From: Clostridiales bacterium | GTDB lineage: Bacteria > Bacillota > Clostridia > Christensenellales > Aristaeellaceae | Length of the DNA: 64,000 bases | Assembly (NCBI GenBank): GCA_015056255.1 | Contig: SVGP01000004.1 | Coordinates: 1 to 64,000, forward strand | Reading direction: 5' to 3' | Part shown: positions 1 through 8,038 of the stretch, piece by piece | How positions within the stretch are numbered: position 1 is the first letter of the stretch | Layout of the letters: each line of letters begins with the position of its first letter | The notes under the pieces: generated by a model | The model's input: only the letters and a program-made list of their open reading frames with translations | Told to the model about the DNA's origin: nothing | Database searches by the model: none | Position numbers and translations under genes: made by a program

Positions 1-95
1 ATACTCTTAGAAAAGCCTTTCTCTTAGAGGGCGACCCAAGAGCTAATGTGTAAACCATGTTGTTGCACATTCTGTAAACCATGTTGCTCTTGACA
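1..95. mobile_element. possible end of an insertion sequence
   Basis: Two direct copies of TGTAAACCATGTTG (about 49-62 and 72-85) lie just inside a TGACA tip at 91-95. Read on the minus strand this is an end beginning TGTCA followed by repeated CAACATGGTTTACA, the layout expected of IS21-like ends, which carry a TG tip and multiple terminal repeats. The adjoining GTAGGGG repeat is truncated at this point, as if interrupted. No transposase is visible because the window ends here, so the family assignment is inference. Confidence 0.35.
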
Positions 96-199
96 GAAAC
101 CCGTCCCCTACGATTGCAACGATACGTTTGGTTTCCTTTGTAGGGGAGGCGTTTCGCCTCCCGCCGCTAACTTAATGACATTAGGGCTTGCTCCCGCCG
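96..199. repeat. GTAGGGG-family palindromic repeat, left-truncated
   Basis: Contains GAAACCCGTCCCCTACG (96-112), a spacer, then GTAGGGG (140-146) running into the perfect hairpin GGGAGGCG-TTT-CGCCTCCC. The same two modules in the same order occur in the tandem block near 39.7-40.0 kb. The left hairpin arm is missing, cut off at the putative insertion-sequence tip. A further GGGCTTGCTCCCGCC-like stretch at about 184-199 resembles one near 40.03 kb. Confidence 0.75.
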
Positions 200-253
200 T
201 ATAACGATTGGTATTATAGTCATTTTTAGCCTGTAGCCGGGGAACACATATAC

Positions 254-300
254 GAAAAACCCACGTCGAAACCGATATTTCGGGCTCAGACGTGGGTTCT
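254..300 (-). terminator. rho-independent terminator of the 11-residue-repeat protein gene
   Basis: Perfect 10-bp stem (258-267 with 289-298), which on the minus strand is followed by a run of five T. It lies just after the stop codon of the minus-strand gene ending at 315. Confidence 0.8.
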
Positions 301-314
301 CTTATGAATATTTT

Positions 315-836
315 TTATTCAGCCGGCTCAACAGGCGTGGAAGCGATCGCCTCGGACGGAACGACGGCTTCTTCGCCCGGCGATTCGATCTCTTCGGGAA
401 GGCTGGCATCTTCGCCTGCATCCTGATCCGCTTTGTCGCTTGCAAAGATGCCGGCGACGCCGTTTACAACGCCCTTGACTGCACGCACGACGGCGATACA
501 GCTAAAGAGGATGGCTACGATCAGGATGACGGCCAGAATCAGCCTCTGCCTGTCTTTGAATGCGGATTTGATAAGCTCCGAAGCTTTTTTACACAGGAAT
601 TTGCAGCCGGATACGACCTTGGGGGCAAGAAAGGCATAGGCTTTTTTGAGATATGTCCAGACAAAATGTGCAAACACAATGGCTTTAGCCCAGGCAAATT
701 TTGAAAAAATGACGATCTTGGCCCAAGCGAACTTTGAGCATACGACGGTTTTTTTCCAGAGAATCTTTGAGAATGCGCAAACCTTTGTCCACATGCGCTT
801 GAAGAACGCCGAGGCGGCTGAAAGCTTATCATTCAT
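315..836 (-). CDS. small membrane protein with 11-residue Trp/Lys repeats
   Basis: I do not recognise a named family. The 173-residue protein starts at the ATG at 834-836, because GGGAGGA lies 8 bases upstream; an in-frame ATG at 872 has no such site. Residues 11-87 form about seven 11-residue repeats with Trp at 16, 27, 38, 49 and 60 and Lys three residues before and two after most of them (for example FSKFAWAKAIV). One hydrophobic segment follows (about 99-117), then an acidic Glu/Pro/Ala-rich tail. An 11-residue period suits a long amphipathic helix lying on a membrane. It stands alone with its own terminator. Function is unknown; membrane association is inferred. Confidence 0.75.
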   Translation of the reverse strand: MNDKLSAASAFFKRMWTKVCAFSKILWKKTVVCSKFAWAKIVIFSKFAWAKAIVFAHFVWTYLKKAYAFLAPKVVSGCKFLCKKASELIKSAFKDRQRLILAVILIVAILFSCIAVVRAVKGVVNGVAGIFASDKADQDAGEDASLPEEIESPGEEAVVPSEAIASTPVEPAE

Positions 837-935
837 GAGCGTGGATTCCTCCCGAATTGTATATAAAGACACATATTATCTTTATTGTATACCTCAAACA
901 CAGCCCAGTCAAGCCGTAGCGCGTAAAAAAGCGAA

Positions 936-967
936 CAAAAACCGCCGGACCCAATCGGATCCGGCGG
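936..967 (-). terminator. terminator of the SH3b protein gene
   Basis: Eight-bp GC-rich stem (942-949 with 960-967), followed on the minus strand by TTTTTG, 15 bases beyond the stop codon of the 982-1704 gene. Confidence 0.85.
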
Positions 968-981
968 CAAGCGACTCGATT

Positions 982-1704
982 TTATTTCATTCTCAGGTAA
1001 TTTGCGGACATGTAACCGGTGTAACTGCCCCACTGGATCTTCCACCAGTTGGAGGTGGTCTTTTCAAGAACCTTTACGGTGGTTCCGCGGGTGAGGGCGG
1101 TCTTGACGACATACTGAGTGCCGGCGCCGGCGCGAACGTTTACAACGCTGCCGGTGACGGTGGCGTACTGGGTAGCGGAGGAGCTGGAGGAACCGGCGGA
1201 GCTCTTGATGTAGGTCTTGCTCATGTAGCCCTGGGTGCCGGAAGCGGTTTCAATCAGATACCAGTTGCCGTTCTCGCCCAGAATCTTTATCTTGGTGCCG
1301 TTTCTAAGCTGACCCATGGAGGCGGTGGAGGTAGAAGCGCCGGCACGCAGGTTTACGGAGCTGCCGGAATACTTGGTTACGACATAGCCCGTGTAGCTGC
1401 CGCCGAAATAGCTGGTTCCGTCGGCGTAATTTGCGCCGTTGCCGCTGATATAGAGGTTTTTGATGTAGCCAATACGGCCGGCAGAGGTTTCTATCTTGCT
1501 CCATACGCTGCCTTTGGAAAGCACGGTGATATAGTCGCCGTCACGGACGTAGCCGTTGGAGCCATAGTTAGTGCCGGGGCCCTTTCTTAAATGGAGAGAG
1601 CCGTTTTTATAGGCGAGGGATACGGTTTCCGCGCCGGCCATCATAGGGAGCGCGAGGGAGAGAATCATAACAAGCGCCAGAAGAATGGAAAGTTTGCGTT
1701 TCAT
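982..1704 (-). CDS. secreted protein with three bacterial SH3 domains
   Basis: 240 residues: a signal peptide (KRK followed by a hydrophobic core, likely cleaved after MAGA near residue 25), then three SH3b domains at about 28-88, 106-172 and 178-239. Each has the core pattern of this family: VN/HLRxGxGT, then a Gly, then W-K/Y-IE and GYM/IxxxYL. SH3b modules usually bind peptidoglycan, so this protein probably attaches to the cell wall outside the cell. No catalytic domain is attached, so it could be a wall-binding adaptor or the remnant of a modular hydrolase. The start is supported by GGAGG about 8 bases upstream. It is monocistronic, with a terminator directly downstream. Confidence 0.88.
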   Translation of the reverse strand: MKRKLSILLALVMILSLALPMMAGAETVSLAYKNGSLHLRKGPGTNYGSNGYVRDGDYITVLSKGSVWSKIETSAGRIGYIKNLYISGNGANYADGTSYFGGSYTGYVVTKYSGSSVNLRAGASTSTASMGQLRNGTKIKILGENGNWYLIETASGTQGYMSKTYIKSSAGSSSSSATQYATVTGSVVNVRAGAGTQYVVKTALTRGTTVKVLEKTTSNWWKIQWGSYTGYMSANYLRMK

Positions 1705-1983
1705 TGAAAAAACCTCCTACGAGTTTTACTATATATTAGATAAAAATATTGTACCACAGGTTCTATGTTAATTCCAGTTTTTGCTTTACGTTTTTATGAA
1801 CAAAAACCAAAAACTATGACATAAAAAAGAATAAATTTTGAGCTCAGTTCAAGACTTCGGTATCTTTTGGCGGCTTGTCCTGTTCTAAAGGCGCTCTTTG
1901 TGCCGCACCATTTTGCGTCCGGCTCATATGATGCCATGTGGGTGCAAAAAACTGCCCCGACAAACGGTTTAGGAGGTATGCGC

Positions 1984-3048
1984 ATGTCTTTCTACTCATA
2001 CAAAAACGCCAACGCGGAAGCCAGCCCCGGCGTGATCACGGGCAATGCGTGGGATGGAATCTGCGAGCGCATCTGCGTTCAGGTCAAAAACGTGTATGAC
2101 TCGTGCCTTCAGCAGGAGCAGCTGGACAATCGGGAAGTGACGCTGTCAAACATTGTTCCCGTGCTCACCAACACCGGCTGCGGCGCACAGGACATAAACC
2201 GCTCCTGCAGATGCGAATGCACTGGCAACGCCTGCTCGTGCAAATGCGGAACCTGCGGCGAGATTACGTATCAGGACGCCCTTGAAAACGCGGAGAACGC
2301 ATCCTGCATTCCCCAACCCTGCGGCACTTGGACGTTTGAATCCTGTCGTTCTTCCCAGATTGAGGGTCAGATTTCGAATCTCTCCGTCGACCGGCTTTGC
2401 GACCGTCCGCAGTTTGCCCGCGTGAAGGCCGACGTTGCAATCCCGATTGACGTGCTGTTTATCGATCAGAGATGTCAGGAATGGATGGGTCAGTCGGTCA
2501 TCACCGTGAGCAAGGACGTTCTTTTGGCCATTCCTGAGGAATCCATCGTGCCCTTTACGCTTGAAAGCATGGTCAGCGCCATCTGCGTGAGCGGTAGATA
2601 TATCGGCAACTGCAAATTCGAAATCACAGTATGCGTAACGGTTGTCCTTAAGATTCTGGCCGAGGTCGAGGTTATGATTCCCTCCTATGGCTTCTGCGAG
2701 ATTCCGCCGTGCGAGGAGTTTGCGGAAAGCGTTTGCGACGAGTTCTTCGCCCTTCCGATTTTCCCAAGGTCCGGCGCATGCCAGCAGAATACCGCGGCAG
2801 CGACTGCGCAGACGGCAAATGCCAATGGAAACGGCGCGTGCTCGTTCTATACGGGCGGCAAACCCTACTGTAATTCCTGCTCTTCCGGCGGAACGACCAA
2901 TGGAAGCTGCTCAAGCGGCTGCTCCGGAAGCGTTTCCAATGTTACCGGCTGCACAAGCTGCTCCACCTGCTCCAACTGCGGAACCAGCTGTCAGTCGAAT
3001 TCCACCCTTTGTCCCCGTTGCGGAAGCGCGATGACGCAGGCCACCTAA
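1984..3048 (+). CDS. cysteine-rich conserved clostridial protein, possible spore-surface protein
   Basis: 354 residues, start chosen at the ATG at 1984 because AGGAGG at 1971-1976 sits 7 bases before it; an ATG at 1978 is too close. About 35 residues are Cys. Cys clusters occur early (a run of C-x-C pairs near residues 70-90), through the central beta-rich region, and in a Ser/Gly/Cys-rich tail that ends with a zinc-ribbon-like CPRCG. There is no signal peptide or membrane segment. The motifs ICERICVQV and SYGFCEIPPCEEF resemble conserved clostridial proteins I recall without a firm function. Cys-rich composition suits disulfide-linked spore coat or exosporium layers, or metal binding, but nothing else in the window concerns sporulation. 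Function is inferred only. Confidence 0.7.
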   Translation: MSFYSYKNANAEASPGVITGNAWDGICERICVQVKNVYDSCLQQEQLDNREVTLSNIVPVLTNTGCGAQDINRSCRCECTGNACSCKCGTCGEITYQDALENAENASCIPQPCGTWTFESCRSSQIEGQISNLSVDRLCDRPQFARVKADVAIPIDVLFIDQRCQEWMGQSVITVSKDVLLAIPEESIVPFTLESMVSAICVSGRYIGNCKFEITVCVTVVLKILAEVEVMIPSYGFCEIPPCEEFAESVCDEFFALPIFPRSGACQQNTAAATAQTANANGNGACSFYTGGKPYCNSCSSGGTTNGSCSSGCSGSVSNVTGCTSCSTCSNCGTSCQSNSTLCPRCGSAMTQAT

Positions 3049-3164
3049 GATAAGGATATACAAAAGCCATAACTCCCGCCGGATTGGGCGGTTCATATAG
3101 GCGTCGGCGTTAGGAAACAAAAAATCACAGAAGGGACCGGCGCCAAGCGTACATAAATATAAAT

Positions 3165-3220
3165 ATTCGCCGGCGCATTTTGAAAGAACTTTTCAGTGCG
3201 CCGGCGAATCATATTATTTT
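3165..3220. terminator. bidirectional terminator between convergent genes
   Basis: Perfect 13-bp stem (3165-3177 with 3197-3209, 19-nt loop), followed on the plus strand by ATATTATTTTT and on the minus strand by an AT-rich stretch. It separates the Cys-rich gene (plus) from the PHP gene (minus) and probably serves both. Confidence 0.8.
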
Positions 3221-3232
3221 TGGCTCGGATTG

Positions 3233-4036
3233 TCAAAGAACGAGAATGTCTTTATCGGTCAGAGACAGCGTATCGATAATGACATCCGATGCAAGGATGC
3301 TTTGCTGGCTTCCCGGCTGATGGCAGTCGGAGCCGAAGGTGAATTTGCATCCGCATTCCTTTGCGAGGCTAAAAAACGCCCACTTGGGGTGATTTCGGAT
3401 TTCTTCGTCCGTTTTGTTCAAAAAGGAGCTTGTGTTGATTTCAATGGCGATGTTCTTTTCCCTGGCGGCTGAAAACATCTCTTTGTATTCGCTATCCGAA
3501 ATAAGGGGGTAAAGGAGGGTTTTGTCATAAGGACAGGCCACTGCGTCGAAGGGATGCGCAAGAGCGGTTACGTATCCGGCTAAGGGGCTGTTTATAATGT
3601 CCCATGTCGCCTTGACCATGAAATCCGCGTGCGCCTGATAAGGCTCGTAAAGACCTTTGGGCATCATCATGTGCGTGTGGGAATTTGGAACGAGCACAAA
3701 ATCCAGAATCTCGCCCGCTTCCTCGGAAAGCGCGATATCGCCCCTTACGGGATCGTATTCGGCCTCCGCGCCGAACAAAATGCGAAGCCCCTTTGTGTCA
3801 AGCGATTGGATTTCCTTGCGTGCCCTAAGAACGTGCTTAAGGTTCTGGGGATGATAAAAGCGATGCCAGTAATCGTCGGGGCTTAAGGGAACATCTTCGT
3901 CCCACATATGATCCGCGATGCCCAGCGTGTCAAGACCGAGCGAAGAGGCCTGCGCAATGTAGGCTTCAAGCGTGGCTTCGGGCTTTGCGCAGCTGGATAA
4001 ATGCGTGTGCATGTGAAGATCCTGTGTAATTTTCAT
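3233..4036 (-). CDS. PHP-domain phosphoesterase, histidinol-phosphatase-like
   Basis: 267 residues; start at 4036 (MKITQDLHMHTH), where GAGGTG precedes the ATG by 6 bases. A longer frame reaching 4096 would overlap dnaX. PHP metal-site motifs are visible: HMHTH near the N-terminus, the H of IADHMWD, E in FGAEAEYD, H in NSHTHMMM, HPFD, and GSDCH near the C-terminus. The family hydrolyses phosphate esters using two or three metals. No histidine-biosynthesis genes are nearby, so histidinol phosphate is only one possible substrate. It is the last gene of the minus-strand run aldo/keto reductase-dnaX-PHP and lies 19 bases from the dnaX stop. Confidence 0.82.
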   Translation of the reverse strand: MKITQDLHMHTHLSSCAKPEATLEAYIAQASSLGLDTLGIADHMWDEDVPLSPDDYWHRFYHPQNLKHVLRARKEIQSLDTKGLRILFGAEAEYDPVRGDIALSEEAGEILDFVLVPNSHTHMMMPKGLYEPYQAHADFMVKATWDIINSPLAGYVTALAHPFDAVACPYDKTLLYPLISDSEYKEMFSAAREKNIAIEINTSSFLNKTDEEIRNHPKWAFFSLAKECGCKFTFGSDCHQPGSQQSILASDVIIDTLSLTDKDILVL

Positions 4037-4055
4037 TGCTGTCACCTCGTTTGGA

Positions 4056-5654
4056 TCAATCCGTAACTTCCACCATATCGCGGCCGAAGATTTCAAAGGT
4101 GCGGGCGAGAGCTTCGCCGCTTACGCCCTTTACGGAAACCTCCTTGCCGTCGTCGATTTTGAGGTTGACGGTCATTTTTTCGCCGAAGCTTTCGGTAAAG
4201 GCGGCTTCAAGCAATTGAGGCTTGCGCTCCAGCGCCTGCATGTGGATGCGCGCGTTTTTGTCGAAGGAAACAAAGACGACATTCGCGTCGCGGCCTGCGA
4301 ACTTTGCGGTTCTGAGAGAGCCTCTAATGGAGGGATTCTGGGAAAGAATCTCGATGGCCTTGTCAAACATCACTTCATCCTGGGTTTTTGGACCTTTTGG
4401 CTTTGCCGCCGGCGCTTTTTGAGGAGCTGCTTTGGGGTCGGAGGGCGCTTTGGATGCGTCAGGCGCGGCTTCCGGTTTGCTGCTTACGATCTGAACGCCG
4501 TTTTTCAGCTTTCCTTCAAGCATTTCGATGCGCTCGGTCAGGGCTTCAACGCTGTTTCCCTCCGCGGGGAAGCATGCGCGAACAGCGCACATTTCAAGAA
4601 TGGATCTTGGATTGGACACCCATTTCATGTCGCCTTCCGCACGGATGAAAAGATCCATGGCGCGCATGAGGCGCGTTTGTTCAAATTTTTTTGCTTGCTC
4701 ACAGAATCTCTGGGCGTCCTCAGGCGTGATTTCGGCGAGGCTGGTGAGATCATTTGGTACGATCAGAGCCATTAAGAGGATTCTGAAATGCTGCGCGGCT
4801 TCCCTTGAAAACACCTGTGGATCGCGTCCGTCGCGCATGGCGCGGTCGATGAGGTGCATGGAAAGGGCTGTGTTTCCGGCGAGAATCGCACCTGCGAAAT
4901 CAAACATGAATTCGCGGCCTGTCGTGCCCAGCACTTCTCTGACAAGCGGCGCTTTTACATCGTCCGTGCAGTAGCTCAGGCACATATCCAAAAGGGACAG
5001 CGCATCTCGCATGCCGCCCTCTGCGGCGCGGGCGATTTCTGAAAGCGCTTCGTCGTCGGCGCTTCTGCCGATACCGTTTAATACGACCTTCATGCGATCC
5101 ACGATCACGTCCTGCGCAATGCGCCTGAAATCGTATCGCTGGCATCTGGAAAGCACCGTTGCGGGCAATTTCTGCGGCTCTGTGGTTGCCAAAATGAACA
5201 CGGCGTGCGCGGGCGGCTCTTCAAGCGTCTTTAAAAGCGCATTGAACGCGCTTGTCGACAGCATGTGAACTTCGTCGATGATATATACCTTGTATTTGCC
5301 GATTGTCGGGGGATAGGCAATGCGGTCTCTGAGTGCGCGCACCTCGTCGACGCCGTTGTTGGACGCGGCGTCGATTTCGAGGATGTCCATATTGCTTTCG
5401 TTTTTGAGCTGTATGCATGCTTCACATTTTCCGCAGGGCTCGCCGTCCTGCGTATCCATGCAGTTTATGGCGCGGGAGAGCACCTTCGCGGTGGTGGTCT
5501 TTCCGGTGCCGCGGCTTCCGCAGAAAAGATAGGCATGCGCAACATGGCCCATGACGATCTGCCGTTTCAAAGTTTTCGTGACGGCTTCCTGCCCGCACAC
5601 GTCCTCGAACTTTTCGGGTCTCCATGCGCGGTACAGCGCCTGATAGCTGCTCAT
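4056..5654 (-). CDS. dnaX: DNA polymerase III subunit gamma/tau
   Basis: 532 residues. This is the AAA+ clamp-loader ATPase that loads the sliding clamp and holds the replisome together. Visible features: the opening YQALYRAWRPxxFxDVxGQ, Walker A GSRGTGKT at residues 46-53, a zinc module with Cys 65, 74, 77 and 80, Walker B/DEVH at 127-130, and the SRC sensor/arginine-finger motif near 170. A Pro/Ala/Lys-rich linker at about 385-425 leads to a C-terminal tau-type domain. I see no slippery heptamer for a frameshifted gamma form. The start has AAGGAG upstream. It lies between the aldo/keto reductase (25-nt gap) and the PHP gene. In many Bacillota dnaX is followed by an ebfC-recR pair, which is absent here. 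Confidence 0.96.
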   Translation of the reverse strand: MSSYQALYRAWRPEKFEDVCGQEAVTKTLKRQIVMGHVAHAYLFCGSRGTGKTTTAKVLSRAINCMDTQDGEPCGKCEACIQLKNESNMDILEIDAASNNGVDEVRALRDRIAYPPTIGKYKVYIIDEVHMLSTSAFNALLKTLEEPPAHAVFILATTEPQKLPATVLSRCQRYDFRRIAQDVIVDRMKVVLNGIGRSADDEALSEIARAAEGGMRDALSLLDMCLSYCTDDVKAPLVREVLGTTGREFMFDFAGAILAGNTALSMHLIDRAMRDGRDPQVFSREAAQHFRILLMALIVPNDLTSLAEITPEDAQRFCEQAKKFEQTRLMRAMDLFIRAEGDMKWVSNPRSILEMCAVRACFPAEGNSVEALTERIEMLEGKLKNGVQIVSSKPEAAPDASKAPSDPKAAPQKAPAAKPKGPKTQDEVMFDKAIEILSQNPSIRGSLRTAKFAGRDANVVFVSFDKNARIHMQALERKPQLLEAAFTESFGEKMTVNLKIDDGKEVSVKGVSGEALARTFEIFGRDMVEVTD

Positions 5655-5679
5655 TTTTGCTGCTCCTTCATTTCTGGGA

Positions 5680-6660
5680 TTACTTTAAGTCGCCTCTTAA
5701 CGCATGAATGCGGGAAAGAATTTCGGAGTCGATATTTTCCGTAAGCACGCTTAAGCCCTCCTTCAGCTGCGTATCGTTTGTAAAGGAGGCGATGGCAACG
5801 GAGGGGAAGGGCTGATCAATAAAATAAAGAAGGGAAAGCGTAGTCATGGAAAGGTTGGTTTCTTTGTGAAGATCCAATAAGGCTTCATAGATTTTGTCGT
5901 TTATGTCTGTTTTGTACGTCGTTACAAGGTCGCCTCTCATGGGCGCGCCGCTTTTGCGCTTTTCAAAATAGCCCTTGGCGACGGCGCGATAGGCCATGGC
6001 GGAAAGATTTGTGCCTGAGTGCCAGGTGTATGTGTCCTTATCCATGGCGACCAAGGTTTTGTCTGAAATTTCATTATGATTGATGTGCGCAAGGCTCCAC
6101 ATGAGCTGATTCATGGTAAAGCCCGAAAGGCCGTGTTTTTTGCAATAGGCCTGCGCTTCCATCGCACGCTTAAGCGTCCAGTTGGAAAAACCGTAGTTTT
6201 TGATTTTGCCTTGTTTTTTAATTTCTTCAAGCGTTTCCATCACCTCGCCGACGGGCATGGAAAGGTCGTCTCTGTGGAGAAAATACATGTCGATCACGTC
6301 GGTTTTTAAGTTCTCAAGGCTTTTTTCAACGTCTGAAAAAAGCTCGTTTCTGTGAAGGCGGATGGTGAAGGAAGGGTCGCTTGCAAGGGGGTGACCGCCC
6401 TTAGTGGAAATGACCACCTTGCCTCTTGCATTTCGTTCCTTCATCCAGCGGCCCACGACTTTTTCGCTCGCATGCTGTTCGGTGCTCGGGGGAAAGCAGC
6501 CGTATACGGAGGCTGTGTCGATGAAATTTCCGCCCGCGTCCAGATACGCGTCCATCTGGCAGAAGGATTCCTTTTCGCTCGTCTTGCTTCCGTAGTTGAC
6601 CGTGCCCAGAGAAAGGGGAGACACCATGAGGTCGGTTCCGGTAAGAAGGATGTTTTTCAC
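5680..6660 (-). CDS. aldo/keto reductase family oxidoreductase
   Basis: 326 residues, starting with GTG at 6660 (CGGAGG about 8 bases upstream). The family reduces aldehydes or ketones with NAD(P)H in a TIM barrel. Visible: the N-terminal LSLGTVNYG, FIDTASVYG with the catalytic Asp and Tyr, the Lys in VISTKGG, the His in MYFLHRDD, and a cofactor-binding C-terminal half. SVAIASFTND takes the place of the usual C-terminal IPG-type loop. Substrate cannot be told from sequence. It is the first gene of the minus-strand run with dnaX. Confidence 0.88.
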   Translation of the reverse strand: MKNILLTGTDLMVSPLSLGTVNYGSKTSEKESFCQMDAYLDAGGNFIDTASVYGCFPPSTEQHASEKVVGRWMKERNARGKVVISTKGGHPLASDPSFTIRLHRNELFSDVEKSLENLKTDVIDMYFLHRDDLSMPVGEVMETLEEIKKQGKIKNYGFSNWTLKRAMEAQAYCKKHGLSGFTMNQLMWSLAHINHNEISDKTLVAMDKDTYTWHSGTNLSAMAYRAVAKGYFEKRKSGAPMRGDLVTTYKTDINDKIYEALLDLHKETNLSMTTLSLLYFIDQPFPSVAIASFTNDTQLKEGLSVLTENIDSEILSRIHALRGDLK

Positions 6661-6838
6661 TTTCGTTGCCTCCGAATGCTGTTTTTATTATTGTAACACC
6701 AATTGTCTTTTGCGGCAAGAGCAATGAGGGAATATCTTTTGTTTCGAAAAAAACATGGAAAAGTACACAAAAACGGGAAAAGTGTCAATAAAACCCGAAC
6801 TGTTTAACCCAACGGTAAACCAAAGGGCGCGGGTTGTG

Positions 6839-6847
6839 TGATATAAT
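6839..6847 (+). promoter_or_regulatory. extended -10 promoter candidate for the MurG gene
   Basis: TGA-TATAAT at 6839-6847, 58 bases before the chosen start. No good -35 box is visible, consistent with an extended -10 type. Candidate only. Confidence 0.45.
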
Positions 6848-6904
6848 AGGAAAGAACCCCAGTTTCCGGGATTTTTGGGCAAAAAATAAATGGGAAGTGT
6901 TGAC

Positions 6905-7978
6905 ATGCGCATTGTTTTAACCGGCGGCGGAACTGCCGGACATGTTACCCCTCATCTGGCCATCATCCCACGGCTTTTAAAAGAAGGATGGGACATCCAT
7001 TACATCGGCTCTGAAACCGGAATTGAAAAGGAATTGATCGAGTCCATCGAAGGCGTAACCTATCACGCCATCAAGACCGGAAAGCTCAGAAGATATTTTT
7101 CCGCAAAAAACTTTACCGATCCCTTCCGCGTGCTCGCGGGCGCGGCGCAGAGCATTTCTCTGCTTCGAAAATTAAAGCCCAATATCATTTTCTCAAAGGG
7201 CGGCTATGTTTCAGTGCCGGTTGTGTACGCGGCGGCATTAAACCGCATTCCCGTTATCATTCATGAGTCTGACATGACCAGCGGCCTTGCCAACAAATTA
7301 AGCCTTCCGTTTGCAAAGGAGCTTCTTTGCACCTTCCCCGAAACGGCGAAGGAAGCGGGCAATAAGGCTGTATACATCGGTTCGCCCATTCGCGACGAAC
7401 TTCTGATGGGTAAGCGCGAAAAGGGCATGAAGCTTTTTGGTTTTAATGAAAACAGGCCCGTTCTCATGGTTGTGGGCGGCTCTTTGGGCGCGCAGGCGAT
7501 CAACCGCGCGGTCAGGGGCGCGCTTACGGAGCTTACCAAATGCTTTCAGGTTCTGCACATCTGCGGAAACGGCAATGTGGACGGAAAATACGAGGGCATG
7601 AAGGGCTACGTTCAGGTTCAGTATCTGAAGGAAGAAATGGCTGACGCTTATGCCTGTGCCGACGTTGTGATTTCACGCGCAGGTTCAAATACGATCTGCG
7701 AACTACTTGCGCTCAGAAAGCCCACGCTTTTGATTCCCTATCCTTCCACGGCCTCCAGAGGCGATCAGCTCGTTAATGCGGCTTCCTTTGAACGACGCGG
7801 ATTTTCAAGGGTTTTGGAGCAGGCCGATCTTACGCCGGATATTCTGGTAAAGCGCGTCATCGAAGTATATCGCGACCGCGGCCAGCTGATCGACAGCATG
7901 AACCGAGAGCCACGCATGAAAGCGGCGGACAGAATCGTGGAAAGAATCAATCTCCACGCGAAAAAAGACAAGGCATAA
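6905..7978 (+). CDS. murG: MurG-type UDP-GlcNAc glycosyltransferase (lipid II synthesis)
   Basis: 357 residues from the ATG at 6905, where the family's characteristic start MRIVLTGGGTAGHVTPxLAI falls; GGGAAG lies upstream. MurG adds GlcNAc to lipid I on the inner membrane face to make lipid II. Visible: the N-terminal GGGTAGH lipid-binding loop, GGYVSVPVVYAA, HESDMTSGLAN, and in the C-terminal half GGSLGAQAIN and the donor-site SRAGSNTICELLALRKPTLLIPYP. Length fits the family. It stands alone, outside any dcw cluster, which is unusual for murG; a related polysaccharide transferase cannot be excluded. A terminator follows directly. Confidence 0.88.
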   Translation: MRIVLTGGGTAGHVTPHLAIIPRLLKEGWDIHYIGSETGIEKELIESIEGVTYHAIKTGKLRRYFSAKNFTDPFRVLAGAAQSISLLRKLKPNIIFSKGGYVSVPVVYAAALNRIPVIIHESDMTSGLANKLSLPFAKELLCTFPETAKEAGNKAVYIGSPIRDELLMGKREKGMKLFGFNENRPVLMVVGGSLGAQAINRAVRGALTELTKCFQVLHICGNGNVDGKYEGMKGYVQVQYLKEEMADAYACADVVISRAGSNTICELLALRKPTLLIPYPSTASRGDQLVNAASFERRGFSRVLEQADLTPDILVKRVIEVYRDRGQLIDSMNREPRMKAADRIVERINLHAKKDKA

Positions 7979-7985
7979 TTTTTCT

Positions 7986-8018
7986 GCGCCATCGACCGGT
8001 TGGTACGATGGCGCTTTT
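7986..8018 (+). terminator. terminator after murG
   Basis: Nine-bp stem GCGCCATCG (7986-7994) with CGATGGCGC (8006-8014), 11-nt loop, followed by TTTT. It starts 8 bases after the murG stop. Confidence 0.8.
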
Positions 8019-8038
8019 CATAGGAAGAAGGGTCATGC

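Noticed and set aside
646..1590. 314-codon plus-strand frame across two minus-strand genes
   Set aside because: It spans two terminators and the SH3b gene, is Gly/Ala-rich from reversed codons and has no ribosome site.
4056..5654. programmed frameshift in dnaX
   Set aside because: The only A-rich run (CAAAAAG in the linker) is not an X-XXY-YYZ slippery heptamer in the reading frame, and I see no stop-adjacent stimulatory hairpin.
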